Below are positions 24,241-35,534 of a stretch of 64,000 nucleotides of DNA, piece after piece. This DNA comes from Bryoerythrophyllum caledonicum. Its lineage: Eukaryota > Streptophyta > Bryopsida > Pottiales > Pottiaceae. Positions within the stretch are counted from its first letter, which is position 1; each line of letters begins with the position of its first letter. The DNA lies in NCBI GenBank assembly GCA_963971425.1, contig OZ020517.1, positions 5,086,501-5,150,500 on the forward strand, read 5' to 3'. The position numbers were made by a program, and so were the translations under genes. The notes beneath the pieces are model-generated. The model was not told where the DNA came from. It searched no databases and saw nothing but the letters and a program-made list of their open reading frames with translations.

Positions 24241-27200
24241 ACCGTTGGTATTTCTATAGAAACATCTTATGTTATTGCTTCAAAAAATAAATTATCTTAC
24301 TCGACATCTAGTACTCTAGCACTTCATTAGAAGGTTATGTTTTATAAATTGCCATCCTATATAAAAGTACAAATGTAATCCTCAAAAGAAAAAAAAGCAC
24401 AAAGATTAAAATTCCATAACATGCATAAGAACATGGAAAAAAAACTATCAATTGTCAATGTATCCACAACTATAGGGTACTTTCTTAATTTAGTAAATTT
24501 TGCAACATTTAAGGCCAAATTTCATAGTTGTACCACTTATCGAAAAAAAATGTGACACACCTTTAAACTAAAACAGGAACTCTAAAAGACCAAAATAAAG
24601 GAAAAACACGCAATTTCACAGTATACCACGGCTACATGGTATTTTCTAAAATTAGAAGTTTTTGAAAAATATGTCACCAAAATTTGATGATCTGCTGAAA
24701 AAACCTCGAATTTCACTTTTTTCCCAAAAAAATGACAAAAAAATTCAAGATTTTAGGATTTTTTATGCTCACCGCTCGCCGCTCGCTGCTCACCGCTCAC
24801 AAGATAGCGTTGCTGTGCGCAGTAATGTTTTTTATTGGGTGCATGGAAGGATTTTTTAATATATGTGGTGGAGGGGCATATGGTCGTGAATGTGGCGAGT
24901 TTGGAGGGATTAATGGGAGGTTGATGTTGGGGTGGATGTTGTTGTGACCAATGATGTACGGGTCTTTGAGTGTGAAAGGTGGGGCGTGAGTGGTGCAAGG
25001 GTTCGGGCATATAGGGAGACATGGAGGTTGACAAAATAATTGTTTAGCAATACTTAGTGCACTTTTTATTAATTTGTGAGGGGTACCATAAAATGTTTTG
25101 TAGCTCTTGTCGTCCATAAGTTGTGTTCCATTTGGTAGTGTAATTTGTTTTGGATCAGTAATGTTTGCGGATTTTTTTTTTTGTAGAAGTTTGGCGGATA
25201 ATTGTCGGTCCAGTCTAGGGAGGTTATGTATTTCATTTGCCCAATTTTGTTCAAGCGGTGCGGGGCCTAGTAGGAAATCTTCTAGAGTGTTTTTTTAGGA
25301 ATGTTTGGCCTTTTGTTTTAAGTAGAAAAAGTGTGTGGGTGATAGGGGACTGAAGGCAATTAAATTTTTTAAGTCTTTGGAGGTATTGTGCTCCTCCATA
25401 AATGGCAAGGATGTGCCAAAGGAGTCCACTATAAATTAGTCCTAGTCGTCCCTTGTCGTTAAGTGCATTTTGGAGTTGTTTTCCAATGCAACGTAGATAG
25501 GCATTTTTGAGGGAAAAAGCTTCTAATCCAAATAGTTCGTTGGGGAGTTGTGTTATGACATTAGGCGTACAATTAGGGAGTCCGCATACTTTCTTTTGTA
25601 TCGCTATGATTTTTTTATCAAGTTTGTTTATGGTGGGTATGGAATAGGGTACCGCATAGAAACTATATGAGATACCCGGTCTTATGACAGTATCAATCAT
25701 TTTTATTTTTTGTTGCAATGTGGCCCGACATAGTGTAAGTTCATTGCATTGTTTAATAAGTTTTGTAATAGTAGCGTGAGTTTGAATTTTCCATTTTAAC
25801 GATGGGACTAGGTTTATTCCAAGGTATATATAGGGTTGGTTTTGGTTGAGTACCGGAATTGGTTGGTTACGATAGTGGATATTGGTAGCTTGAATAAGGG
25901 CTTTGAAGGCGGTCGGATTTATTTTGGATTTGTTTGGACATCTAGTTACAGCACATTTTTGGACCCCAAGTTCCATCCCGGTCTATAAGCAAAATTTGTC
26001 TATTTTGTCTAATTGAATTTGGAGTGATTTAAGACGTCCGGAAATAGCCGCTAGATTGTCGGCATACGCGGCCGAGTTTATGGTGACTTTTGAGGTGCCA
26101 AATGTGTAGCCATTATTACCCCTTTGGAGCCATCTCAATAGGGATTCTAGAAAAATAATAATGAGGTATGGACTCAATGTATCGCCTTGGATGGTCCACG
26201 TTGGATGGGGATAGGGCGTGTATTACCAAAGAATTCTCCGGTGTTTGTAGTGGTAGATTGAGAGTATATATTGCCAACCAGTGTGACTGCGTCGTCCGGG
26301 TACCCAAGATCGCTCATTATGGCTAGCAATCGAGGATGGTCAACGGAACCGAATGCATTTTTGAAGTCGATGTAGAGTATGTAAATGTCTTTATTAGTGA
26401 ATTTTGCATCCTCAAGAGCGGCAATGAGGGTTTGAAGTTGCCGTGTGGTACTTCTCTCGGCTCTAAACCCTTCTTAGCTTTCGTTTAATATTTGGTGTTT
26501 TTCCCCGTAAGCCGATAATATTGATGTTAGTGTGCTAGTATATAATTTGTAAATGGTGTTAGCTAAGGCAATAGGTTGGTGGTTAGATAGCACGGATGGG
26601 TTTCTTTTTTTGTATAATAAGATTGTTAAACTTGTTTTCCAAGATGCAGGAATGGATTTTTGTTTGTAACAGTGAAGGAAGAATAATGATAGAAGGTCGT
26701 GGAATCTTGGGGGCATGTTTTTTAGAATTGAGTTAGGTATATGGTCCGGGCCGGGGGCTTTCTTAGTTCCCAAATTTTTTAGGCACATGTTGTATGTGTC
26801 TCTGTTAAAATATGTATGGAGAGGTATTGTTGGTTCGCCTCTTTTGTCAATGGTAAATCCGTCTAAATCATGCCACGGATATTGCCTAACTCCACACGTG
26901 CATGTTGATGTGTGTTGTGGTTGGAAGTGACATGGAGGGGTGGCTGGTCTATTGTTTATGGATTGTTGAAAATGTATTTCGATTGCGATGTCATCAGGGC
27001 TGGTTAGAATGTTATTGTTTTGATCTAAGATGCAATCTAGTGGCAGGTTTGTGTTGTTTTTAAAGACTTTTCTATTAATCTTTTTTGGGCTAGTTTCGTA
27101 TAATTGCCGATGCTTAGAGATGGCTTTTTTGACACATTCTCTTGCATATTTTGTAGTAATTTTCCGAGCTTTTTTGTTGGCAGCTTTTGCAATGATTGCA

Positions 27201-29116
27201 ATGTCTTTTAGCTAGTCTTCGTGAGGGGTGTCGGATAGTGGCACTTGTGGGATTTGGGGGTGGCGGAGGTTTTGTAGTTCGGAGAGTATGGGGTGGATTT
27301 GCCAATTTTGATTAGTTTTAGCGATATAAATTGTTTTACGAATGGTGTGGTATGTGGCAAGATGTTGTTTCCACTTTTTAGCTAGTTTTCTCGGGAGATA
27401 TCCCCCTTGTTTCGAGGTTCTAGGTGTGAGTTGTGGAACCGGGGGCGCATTACAAGTTTTTTCTAATATAGTAGAAATTTCATTAATAAGTTTGTCAAGA
27501 GTCGTGCAAGCTTCTTCCCATTGTATTTGTGTGAGGTGTTGGTGGTTAGAAAGAATATCTGTAAGGGAGTCTATTTGTAGTGAGTTTTTTTCAAAGAATA
27601 TTGTATTCAAGTTATCAAGGTTTTCTTTTGGGATGGGGTTTAGTATTTTAATATCATTTGAGTTGATGGTTGTGGGAGGTCTGCTTATAAGGGTATTGTG
27701 AGGTATATTGAGTTGGATTGAGAAGTGGTCTGAGTTTAAGTTGGTTGTAGTATTGGTGATAGATGTATATCGGGTATGGTTAGGTGTTTTAATGTAGAAT
27801 CCATCAATTAGGCTAGTGTGTGTGTAATTAAGTCCACCTTGACGAGAGTATTGTGTATCGGTTAGAATTAAATATAATTCTAGGTCACCCGTATAATTTT
27901 GCCATTGATAGTCTATGTCAAGTGGGGGGGTAAAAACCCCTCCGTTTTGTCGTCCAATAAGGGGATGTCTCGGTTGAAGGCTCCGCAAAGTATTATTGTA
28001 TGGTTAGTGTGTGTATTTATTTGTGAAGTGATGGAATTTTAGATCTCTGGAATAAGCCTAGAGTCTTCTATGTGCCAGGGCATGTATAGATGAAGAATGA
28101 GCCATGGTTGGAGGGGTCGGTTAGTAATTTCAATAATTTGAAGATATGGTGATATATTAGCCGGGGTGGGAGTTTTAGTAATATTCCCGGGGAAGGTATA
28201 TGATTGGTGTATGAGCATGACTAGACCTCCTCTTGCCGGTGTATATGGCCTTTGTTGTTGGATACATCGTGTGAGAGAATGAGTGTTGTTAAATATAAGT
28301 TTATAATCAAGGAATGTTTTTTGGATGTATTTTGTTGATTTAGTAGCGGTTAGTTTAGTTTCTTGTATGGCAATTATGGCGGGTGGTGTGTTGGTGTTGG
28401 CGGTTAGATTGTGGATGCATGGCAAAGCAGTGTTTAACGTTGCGGCGTTCCATGTAGTTATATATGTGTTTCTATTGTCTATATTGTCGTGGTTACAGAG
28501 TAGAGGGGAAATGTAGGCGGGTGTCGGGGTGGGGTGTGTGTAAGCATGAATTGGTTCAAAGCATCTCATAGCTTCAATGATAAGATTGTGCGGGAAGTAG
28601 GGAAAATTTAGTTGTAGTTCATCGGGGAAAGGGGGTGGGTTTTGACTATGAATAAAGTTATATAGGTCATTGTGCAGAGAGGTTTTGTGTTCCAGAAGGT
28701 GTTGATTTTCCTCTAGGAATTTGGTGTATTGGTGGACTGTATCTATATGTCTTCTAGGGGGATTTTGTAGAGGATAGGGTGTTTAGTAATATGTTTGTCC
28801 AATGTGTTGGGTTTGTGTTGGTAGAATGTTGGTTGGTGATATTGTTGTATTCGTCTATTGAGGGGTGGAGGGTGGTAATTATGGCGAATAAGATATGTGT
28901 GGATGGGTGGTTATTATTTTTTTGATGTATATAGCGGGAAATGTTGGGGTAGAGGGTGGAATAAGTTTGGTGTAGTATGTGGTTATTTTTTAGAAGTGGT
29001 GCAAAGGAAGATGCTAGGTGTTGGTATTCGGGGTGGAGTTTTATAGTATTAGGAATGAAATATATTTTTGATAGTCTTTTGTGTGTTTTTGGATGGTTGT
29101 GGAAGATATTTGGTAT

Positions 29117-29161
29117 TGGGCCGGGGTTAGTTTCTATGTCTTCGCAAAGTATAATTAGTAA
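29117..29161 (-). other. 2A-like ribosome-skipping motif at the start of LINE ORF2
   Basis: The minus strand reads LLIILCEDIETNPGP. The last eight residues, DIETNPGP, fit the 2A consensus D(V/I)ExNPGP exactly, preceded by the usual hydrophobic stretch. The residue before Asp is Glu, where Gly is most common. 2A motifs at the N-terminus of ORF2 are established for trypanosome L1Tc and some animal CR1-group LINEs; activity here is inferred. Confidence 0.8.
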
Positions 29162-29204
29162 TTTGCAATGGGTGATGTTTATGGCTGCTAGTTGGAGGGG
29201 TGTG

Positions 29205-29265
29205 GAGTGTTGTTGTTGTTGTTGTTGTTGTTTTTGTTTTTGTTTTTGTTTTTGTTTTTTTTGTT
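29205..29265 (+). repeat. (GTT)n / (GTTTTT)n microsatellite at the ORF1-ORF2 junction
   Basis: Tandem GTT then GTTTTT units. Read on the minus strand they give a Gln/Lys run just before the 2A-like motif. Confidence 0.85.
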
Positions 29266-29408
29266 TTGTTTTGTACTATATAGGTATATTATGGTAGCTT
29301 TTTCTTTTCTTTTATGTGTATTTATATATATATTTTGGATTTTCTTAGTATATATTTTAGTATATAAATATACTATAGCGTGTTTAGTTGTAGCGTTGTT
29401 TGACGCTA

Positions 29409-31440
29409 TTAGTTTGACGTATCCATCTTGTTTTCAATGACTCTTTGCTCCCGTTCCGATGCTTGTGTTTCTGCTGCCATGATGGTGGCAATGAGTTGGG
29501 AACGAAGGGTTGACATTTCCCCCCTAAGGGATTTTACCGTGTTTGCTTGTACTGGATCCGCATATTGTCTAGCTTCTTCCACGATTTCCCCTTTCATAGT
29601 CTTCATTTCTCTCCGGAGTTGTTGTAGGGTGACACCATTGTTTTTGTTTGGGCCATTTCCAATGGCAATTACTGCGTTTGCTACAGCAGAGTTTATATCC
29701 GTGAATCCTAGTCTTGTTAATTCATCCGCACTTGGTTTGTTACTACCATCCAAGCTTTTGGGATGGGGGGTGAACATGATGTACTTGCTATGGAGTTGTT
29801 TACTTTGTTTGACATACTTTTTGTATACCGCTGCATTTAGGCACTCAATATTGCAAGTTCCTACATTCCTTCCATGTTCAAGTTTGAAGAATGTATCAAC
29901 CACATTCTCCTCCCCAAGTATGGATTTGATTCCATCCGCTAGTTCTTTTTCATTTTTTGTTTTGTTAAGATTTTTTGCGATGAGAATTTGGCAATTCTTT
30001 TTTGCAATCTCATCCTCATCCATCTTCCGGGTTGCAAAGGCCAATACAAAGATCTCATTATTGAATGAGATTTTGTAGTCTTTTACTTTGGCCGCTTGCA
30101 CTGGAGAGGGGGTTTTGACCCATGCAAACTCAAAGAATCCTTTCTTTTCTATCCCTGTGACTTCAAAGTCTAAGCCTCTTGTAAAGCTATCCCTCACGAT
30201 TTCATCATGAAGGTCATATGATTCTCTATTTACAAGGCTAGGACCGGATATTTTGTCTGACAGGAGGTGTGAGAAGGCCAAGGCATCATATGATTTACAT
30301 ATTTTACCTTGGTGTGGAATTCCTTCATTCAAGGTGAGAATGAAGGGCCTCACTCCTTTCAGCAACCCTTTCCCATCTTTTTCCGGATTTTCTAGGTGCA
30401 ACTTAACAACCCCATTCCATTTTTTGGATTGGTGATAGCAAAATATGGCTATTGGTTCACCAATCTGAGTGCCCAGGGGGATGCCCATGGTTTTAAGCCT
30501 TGCTTATATCATTTCTAACACGACCTCTTTTGTCCATATTTGATCACCAAGTTCAAAATGAATTGAAACTTGGTAATCTAAGGCAAAGCCCTCTCCATCT
30601 ACCTCAACTTCACTTGGAAGTTGGGTAAGATTGAAGTGATTGCCGGGCTTCCCATCAACCCTTTTTGAGGGCCATTCCTCTTGTGGGACAAAGGGGAAAG
30701 CGAGCATTGCTTCAATAGTTTCAGTTGCCTCTTTTGGACTTAGACCATTTAGCACTAATTCTTCTAAGGCAAATAATGGTACTTTGGGACTACCCCTACT
30801 CTTTGCAATAGTGTTCATTGTATTGAATCCTAACCAGTATTTGGTGTGAGGCAAACTTGTTGCCTTCACCTTTTTCTGGGTGGTACTTGCAACAATCAAG
30901 GCATTTTGAGAAGCATTCTCAGCATATGATCATTCTTCAACAACTTCAACAAATAGTCTCTTGGAGGGAGTAGCCGTAGTTTGGAGTTGAGCCATGCTGT
31001 AGATATCAAGGGAAAGAGTGTTACTAGAAGTGGTTTGCAGGATTACTACAGCCTTCCCCCTTATCACCTTGTCTTTAGCTTCTCCCTTCAACATATATTG
31101 AGGGCTTGGTGAAGCTAAAGTGATCAAGAAGGGGTGTGGTTGGTCTATGGACATATCATACAAGCAATTAACTTGACCCCTATTTACTAAGAGTTTTAAG
31201 TGAAAGGGATCAAGACTATGACGTTTAGTGACTTTCATACATACACACACATGAGAGGTGCCATAACGGTGGTCACCTCCCCAAATGAACAAATTTGATA
31301 TTAAGAGGTGTGTGAATGCCAATGGGTTTGCATAATAAACCGGGTGATAAAGAATACTAACATATTTCTGTGAGGAGAGTGGTAGAGGGCTATGACCTGA
31401 TTGTATACTTTTCGCTTGGCTGCAATAGTGTCAAATCTTG
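29409..31440 (-). pseudogene. LINE ORF1 (RNA-binding-like protein)
   Basis: One minus-strand frame runs from about 31,440 to the stop at 29,409, broken by in-frame stops at 30,927-30,929 and 30,504-30,506. The 359-codon last part contains QILIAKNLNKTKNEKELADG...DTFFKL and NIECLNAAVYKKYVKQ, which look like the first and third strands of an RRM, followed by a charged coiled-coil-like tail (LRREMKTMKGEIVEEARQ). This suits a type I LINE ORF1 protein that binds element RNA. Upstream parts (HLLISNLFIWGGDH, VPLFALEELVLNGLSPKEA) match nothing I know. A tandem TAA TAG ends the ORF, and about 120 AT-rich bases separate it from ORF2. Confidence 0.65.
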
Positions 31441-31744
31441 ATTTTCTTGTTCCGTGTCTTCTCTCCTTTCTTGTTGGGGCACTTCAGGCTGGTTGGCTGC
31501 AGTAGGGGGTCTGAGGACCACCTTTGGCCCATAGCTGAGGACCACCTTTGATTGCCAGTTGAGGACCTTCTCCCACTTCCAGCTAACAACTTTCTTTGAA
31601 CTCCCACGACCTCCCATGTTCTGTTGCAGTGGGCACCCTCAATAGTAACTATATCTGTTGCGTTCCAGCCGTTGTGGGAAATAGGCTTCGGGCTCCAACT
31701 GCTCTTGCAGGGACTGCACTCCAAGCTCTAGGTATGTCGCCTTG

Positions 31745-31945
31745 TCTTTAGCTTCAATTTAGGGCATTTGCCGTCCTGTAGCGGGTCCGTTCTTGCTTCT
31801 GCAACATGGGTGATTCTTCAATAGGGGTTCGTTCTTTCTCCTGCAACAAGGGCGGGACTTCGGTGGGGGTCCATTCTCGTTCCTGTGGCCAAGGCGGGTC
31901 TTCGGTGGGGGAACGCTTTCGCTTCTGTGACAGGGACTCTTCTTC
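31745..31945. repeat. Degenerate 42-bp tandem repeats
   Basis: About four units. Read on the minus strand they give related blocks such as KSPCHRSESVPPP, KTRLGHRNENGPPP, KSRPCCRRKNEPLL and KNHPCCRSKNGPAT. The unit is a multiple of three, but I see no gene that uses it. Confidence 0.65.
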
Positions 31946-34900
31946 GGCAAGTCTCTAGCTGCGCACCAGCATCAAAGGCGGGACGTCGGCGTGGGCAGCA
32001 CGTTCGTCTCGGCTTCTTCTTCGTGAGATTTCGGCGTGGTCGCATAGGATCTGGTTGTCGGCACGTCTTCGGCGTGTATGGGCTGTCAAGGCTTCGGTGT
32101 GGGTAGGTTCGCAGGAACTTGTGCTTGCTAATTTCCTCCGTGGGTGGTCTGGCAGGGCTCCGGCATAGGTGGGGTCGTGGGGTCGTGGAATTTCTGGCAA
32201 GGCTCCGATCGTCGGTGACTTCGTTGTGGGTGGTCCGACAGATCTGCGTCGTGGGTGGGTCGTGGGAGCGCGGCAACCCTCTATTTTGGGTCGTAGTCCG
32301 GCAGCTCGGTGTCGTGGGTGGATCCTCTCAGTGTTGTGTCTTGTTGCTCCTCACGCTGGTCCTCCGGTCTGCTAGGGTTTCTGGGGGACTTGGGTTTCTT
32401 CGGGCCGTGGAGCTTGCAGCTATGGGCAGCGACGACGCGCTTCGGACTTCAAAGGCTTTACGCTGTGGACTCGCTGCAGTGTGTAGCAGATCTCCTATAT
32501 TTGGTGGTGGCGGTGCGATCGGCTTGTGCGGGGTAGACTTCAGCGATGGGGTGGCGAGGTTGCTGCAGCCGTCATCAGCTGGTGGTAACGTGTGTAGCGC
32601 TGCTAGAGGTGTTGGCAGCCTTGTCTTGTGTATTCGTTCGCTTCTTCCCTTCGCTAGTGTGTGTTGTGCCTCTTCTGATCCACTTTCTGTGATGTGCAGG
32701 TATTGTGTGATCTGGGGAGAGAGTACCAATATCAAGTTAGCGTCAGCTAGTACAAGAGCAGTCCAAGCACAAAATAAAGAATTCTGAATAACAAAAGTTA
32801 GTGGATCTTCACAAAAGAGACACATCTTCTTGAGCTGTAGGGGCGGCGGCTCCTTCTCCTACAGATCTTCTCGTATGTATACGTCCTTCACACTGGTAGC
32901 GCAGGTAGGTCTTTGTATTCCAATGGCGGAGAGAGTGTATCTGCACATTAGATCAAAGTGAGAGGGTTTGATGGTCAGGTAGGAGCGCATTATATACCTA
33001 GTGTTGGGTTGCCGTTTGGTGGATGTCTTCGTTTTGTTCGATGAACATCGTTGTTGTTGGGCTTGTGGTCGTTTAGGGTCGGCTCTTTTGGGGTGGTGTT
33101 TGGATGCTCTTTGAAGGTAGTGATGTTGTAGATGAAAACTTGGATCTTGGGCTCTCATGGATTTGACGCTTTTGTGGATGTTGCGGCGGCTAGGGTTTCG
33201 TTGCAATTGTGGTTGGCAGTTTGTCCTTGTGCTTTTCTTGTTGTTCGTGTTATCATTTCATAGAGGTTTGCAAGAAAAGGAGGTGAAAGGAAATGAGGTG
33301 ATAAGGACACTTACCTGGCAGTGTACATACCTTGGTTTTGTTTGCTGTCTTACACACTTATTTTCGTGTTGGCGTGGGTATGTTTGGGGCTGTAGTTCGT
33401 GATGGCGATGTCGTTCATAGCTGGTTGAGGTCATATTCTGGGACTATGGCTTCAGCGCCCCGGACGTCTCCACCCACGTTCGAATTGCGAGCGCGACAAC
33501 CGGCCCACCTGCGCCACTCGTATCCTCCAGCACTTTGGTCTTCATGTGTACGGCTAGCGCGTGCATGGGCTTGTCCTCCGGGAGCCTGCTGCCTTGCGCT
33601 ATCGTTGGGCCCCAGGCGCCTGTCTCCACCATGGTCAGCGCCCTGGTCATGCTCGTTGGCGACGGCCCTTCGTTCTCACTCTCGTCCTTTAGTACACCTT
33701 TGTGTAGGGCAAGTGTGAACTCCGTATGCTCATGTACCGACGTCCTGTCCATCTTTGTCTCTGGCTTGCTGCTTGGGTTGTTGTTCATTTGTTGCCTTGT
33801 TGCCTTGTAGTTGGCGTACTCGGTCTTGGGAGTGGTGTTGTCGTTGTGGTGGTCTTGATGTGGAGCTGTCTAATGTGTGGGGTTTAGGGTCTTGCACTTC
33901 CTTGTTGATTTTGATGGATTCTTGTGTGTCGATGGTCTTTCTTTCAGCTCCTGCTCTCTGTATCTACGTTGTCTTCTGATGGTTGCTGCTCAGCGAAGGA
34001 TGTCGCGGTGTTCCCTGGTGACAGGAAATTGGATGCATATGATGTATAGATAAGGGGTAGGAATGCAGTGATGTGTCGTTGGACTTGGCTCCTTTAGTTG
34101 AGGTTGTCATTATGTTGTTTACGACGTGGATTTGTCGTTCTTGTGTGCAGGTATGTCGTTCTTGACTTGTTGGTGCGGCTACTTCGTACCTTCGATGTGG
34201 AGCTGTTGCTGCTCCATTATGGGCGCTCTGTAGTTGCTATAGGTCTTTACAGTTTTGTAGTGCATGCCTCCCCTTCGCGGTGCCAATCTGCTGCTAGTTT
34301 GGGGTGGACCCTGTGTTTGAATTATCTGCGATTGTTGTTTCGAGTAGGCAGCTGTTGTCCTTTGTGTCTGCAGGGTTATGAGGTGATCCTGTTTCTACTA
34401 CTTTCCCTGTTATGTGTAATCCTGACTTATATTCCCTAACATGAGCTATTGCGAGATGCATTTTGCAAGCAAACTTAGATTCTATGCAATGAAACAATGT
34501 AGGCTGCGTTTTGCTAGGAGAGAACTTAGTTGGTTTTGTTGAATGTTATTGTTGGTAAAGTGATCTTGTATCTTGGCAGTTGATTCGTGTCTTGTGTAGG
34601 CAGTAGTTTGTCTTCATGGTAGTGTTGGTGTTCTAGTTGAGGAGGGGTATGGTATATGATATGTCTGTGGTGTCATGGTATCCTAGATCTAGATCTGATT
34701 GATTTGAAAGATGATATGGGGGCTGCAACCTCTAGATCTAGATCTGGGCCAACACAGAGCCCCGCCACAGATCTACTCTCCCGAACTATCACTAGATTGT
34801 TGCATCATCATACATACTTTGCATCAATAGATCTAAGATTTGCAATCCCTCAACACTCTACACACCATCAGCATATCGTTCAACAACAAAGAAGTGCACA

Positions 34901-35534
34901 CAGGGATTTACAATGAGCCCAGCAACCCTCATTGTGTGTGCATTACATTTGCGCCTAACACCTAGAAATCCCTCCTCACCAGGTTTTGCGGAGCTACTCT
35001 TCTCTCATCTCCGCAGCTAATACATACTATAAAACCGCTCACATGAAAGCACAAGCTTTTGAATCCGGACCGATGGTACATTCACTCTACCCAACAAATT
35101 AGCTCGAAGCTTGCCAAGAGAAGCACAAGAAAATGCACAATTACATACCTACAAGTTACTTCATGTTTGATTACTTTTCTTTGTCACATAGAATCTACCT
35201 TCAAGATGAGGTAGTAAGGGTGGTACCCACTATTTAGGTCCTGGTGTAATACGTAGTACTCCACCTCCGATAAACTCTTTATTTACGTCAACTAACAAAA
35301 CACTTCTTCTTTGTCTTATGATAGTAATCAAGATTATATAGAGAGAGTGACTCAATGACTTACAAGAGGTATGAGGGACTATTAGGCAACTTTTAGAAAC
35401 TTCAAACAATATGGGGAACTTTAGCTTGCAGTGGATAGGACATAAGAATGACGGTTGCCATTACAATTCATGCATTCTACATTGATATTCAAATAGAGAG
35501 CATGAGATTTTCTTGTGTTCTACTTTTTCGATAT
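31946..35534. other. GC/GT-rich low-complexity region without a supported gene
   Basis: From 31.9 to 34.5 kb the + strand is rich in G and T with loose repeats of GGTCGTGG, GGCAGGGCTCCGG and similar. Long open frames occur on both strands, as expected from the composition, and none shows a domain. A doubled CTAGATCTAGATCTG lies at 34,683 and 34,731, a type of sequence often seen just inside plant LTR elements; no LTR could be delimited. 34.95-35.5 kb is ordinary AT-rich DNA. Confidence 0.4.

Larger units (their letters stand above)
17363..24814. mobile_element. 7.45-kb DNA transposon inserted in the LINE (TIRs, 11-bp target duplication; Mutator-like suspected)
   Basis: The 11-mer GTGCGCAGTAA lies directly before (17,352-17,362) and after (24,815-24,825) this block; a preceding T also matches. 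When the block and one copy of the 11-mer are taken out, the LINE frame continues without a break. The ends are inverted repeats: the left end reads GCTATCTTATGAGCGGCGAG from about 17,370, and the right end read inward has GCTATCTTGTGAGCGG and GCGAGCGGCGAG. The 11-bp duplication suits Mutator-like elements. No transposase was recognised. The cargo comprises a broken multi-exon gene, satellite and palindrome arrays, and a SWIM-like fragment. A second inward-facing end-like sequence at 23,703-23,752 suggests a composite or nested structure. Confidence 0.75.
24826..29285 (-). pseudogene. LINE ORF2, N-terminal part: 2A-like motif, endonuclease, reverse transcriptase
   Basis: Minus strand, in several frames. 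It opens with a Gln/Lys repeat from CAA/AAA runs, then the 2A-like motif. The AP endonuclease follows: TWNAATLN, IAIQETKLTATK, then GAFNRDIPLIGR (canonical GDFN, so Asp to Ala) and NSDHFSIQL. The reverse transcriptase shows KKAPGPDHIPNSILKNM, NHQPIALANTIYKLYTSTL, LYIDFKNAFGSVDH, IQGDTLSPYLIIIFLE and AAYADNLAAIS (canonical YADD, so the second Asp is Asn). It ends with YLGINLVPSLKWK and the thumb region. Frame changes occur near 28,760, 28,035, 27,215, 26,475, 26,180 and 25,270, so the copy is inactive. No in-frame ATG lies between the preceding stop (about 29,283) and the 2A motif. Confidence 0.85.
14373..31440 (-). mobile_element. Large RNase H-bearing LINE (non-LTR retrotransposon), split by a later DNA transposon
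   Basis: Read on the minus strand the element runs ORF1 (about 31,440-29,409), a 2A-like motif at the start of ORF2, AP endonuclease, reverse transcriptase, a long extra region, RNase H, a CPIC...C zinc-like motif, then a 3' UTR ending in a TTC-rich tail at about 14,373-14,397. A 7.45-kb DNA element at 17,363-24,814 interrupts ORF2. Without it the LINE is about 9.6 kb. It is inactive: ORF1 has in-frame stops, ORF2 has several frame breaks and altered catalytic residues (YADN for YADD, GAFN for GDFN). Its 5' end is uncertain. I saw no target duplication for the LINE itself. The clade is not assigned; I-group elements combine endonuclease, RT and RNase H in this order. Confidence 0.88.

Noticed and set aside
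28977-29440. Plus-strand frames rich in Cys/Phe/Leu at 29.0-29.4 kb
   Set aside because: Shadow of LINE ORF2 and of the GTT/GTTTTT microsatellite.
31818-33810. Frames of 110-220 codons on both strands in the GT-rich region
   Set aside because: Low-complexity composition, overlapping frames, no motif and no splice pattern.
34650-34760. Possible inner border of an LTR element (ATGGTATCCTAGATCTAGATC)
   Set aside because: Loosely like the sequence after a plant primer-binding site, but no LTR, gag or second copy could be found.
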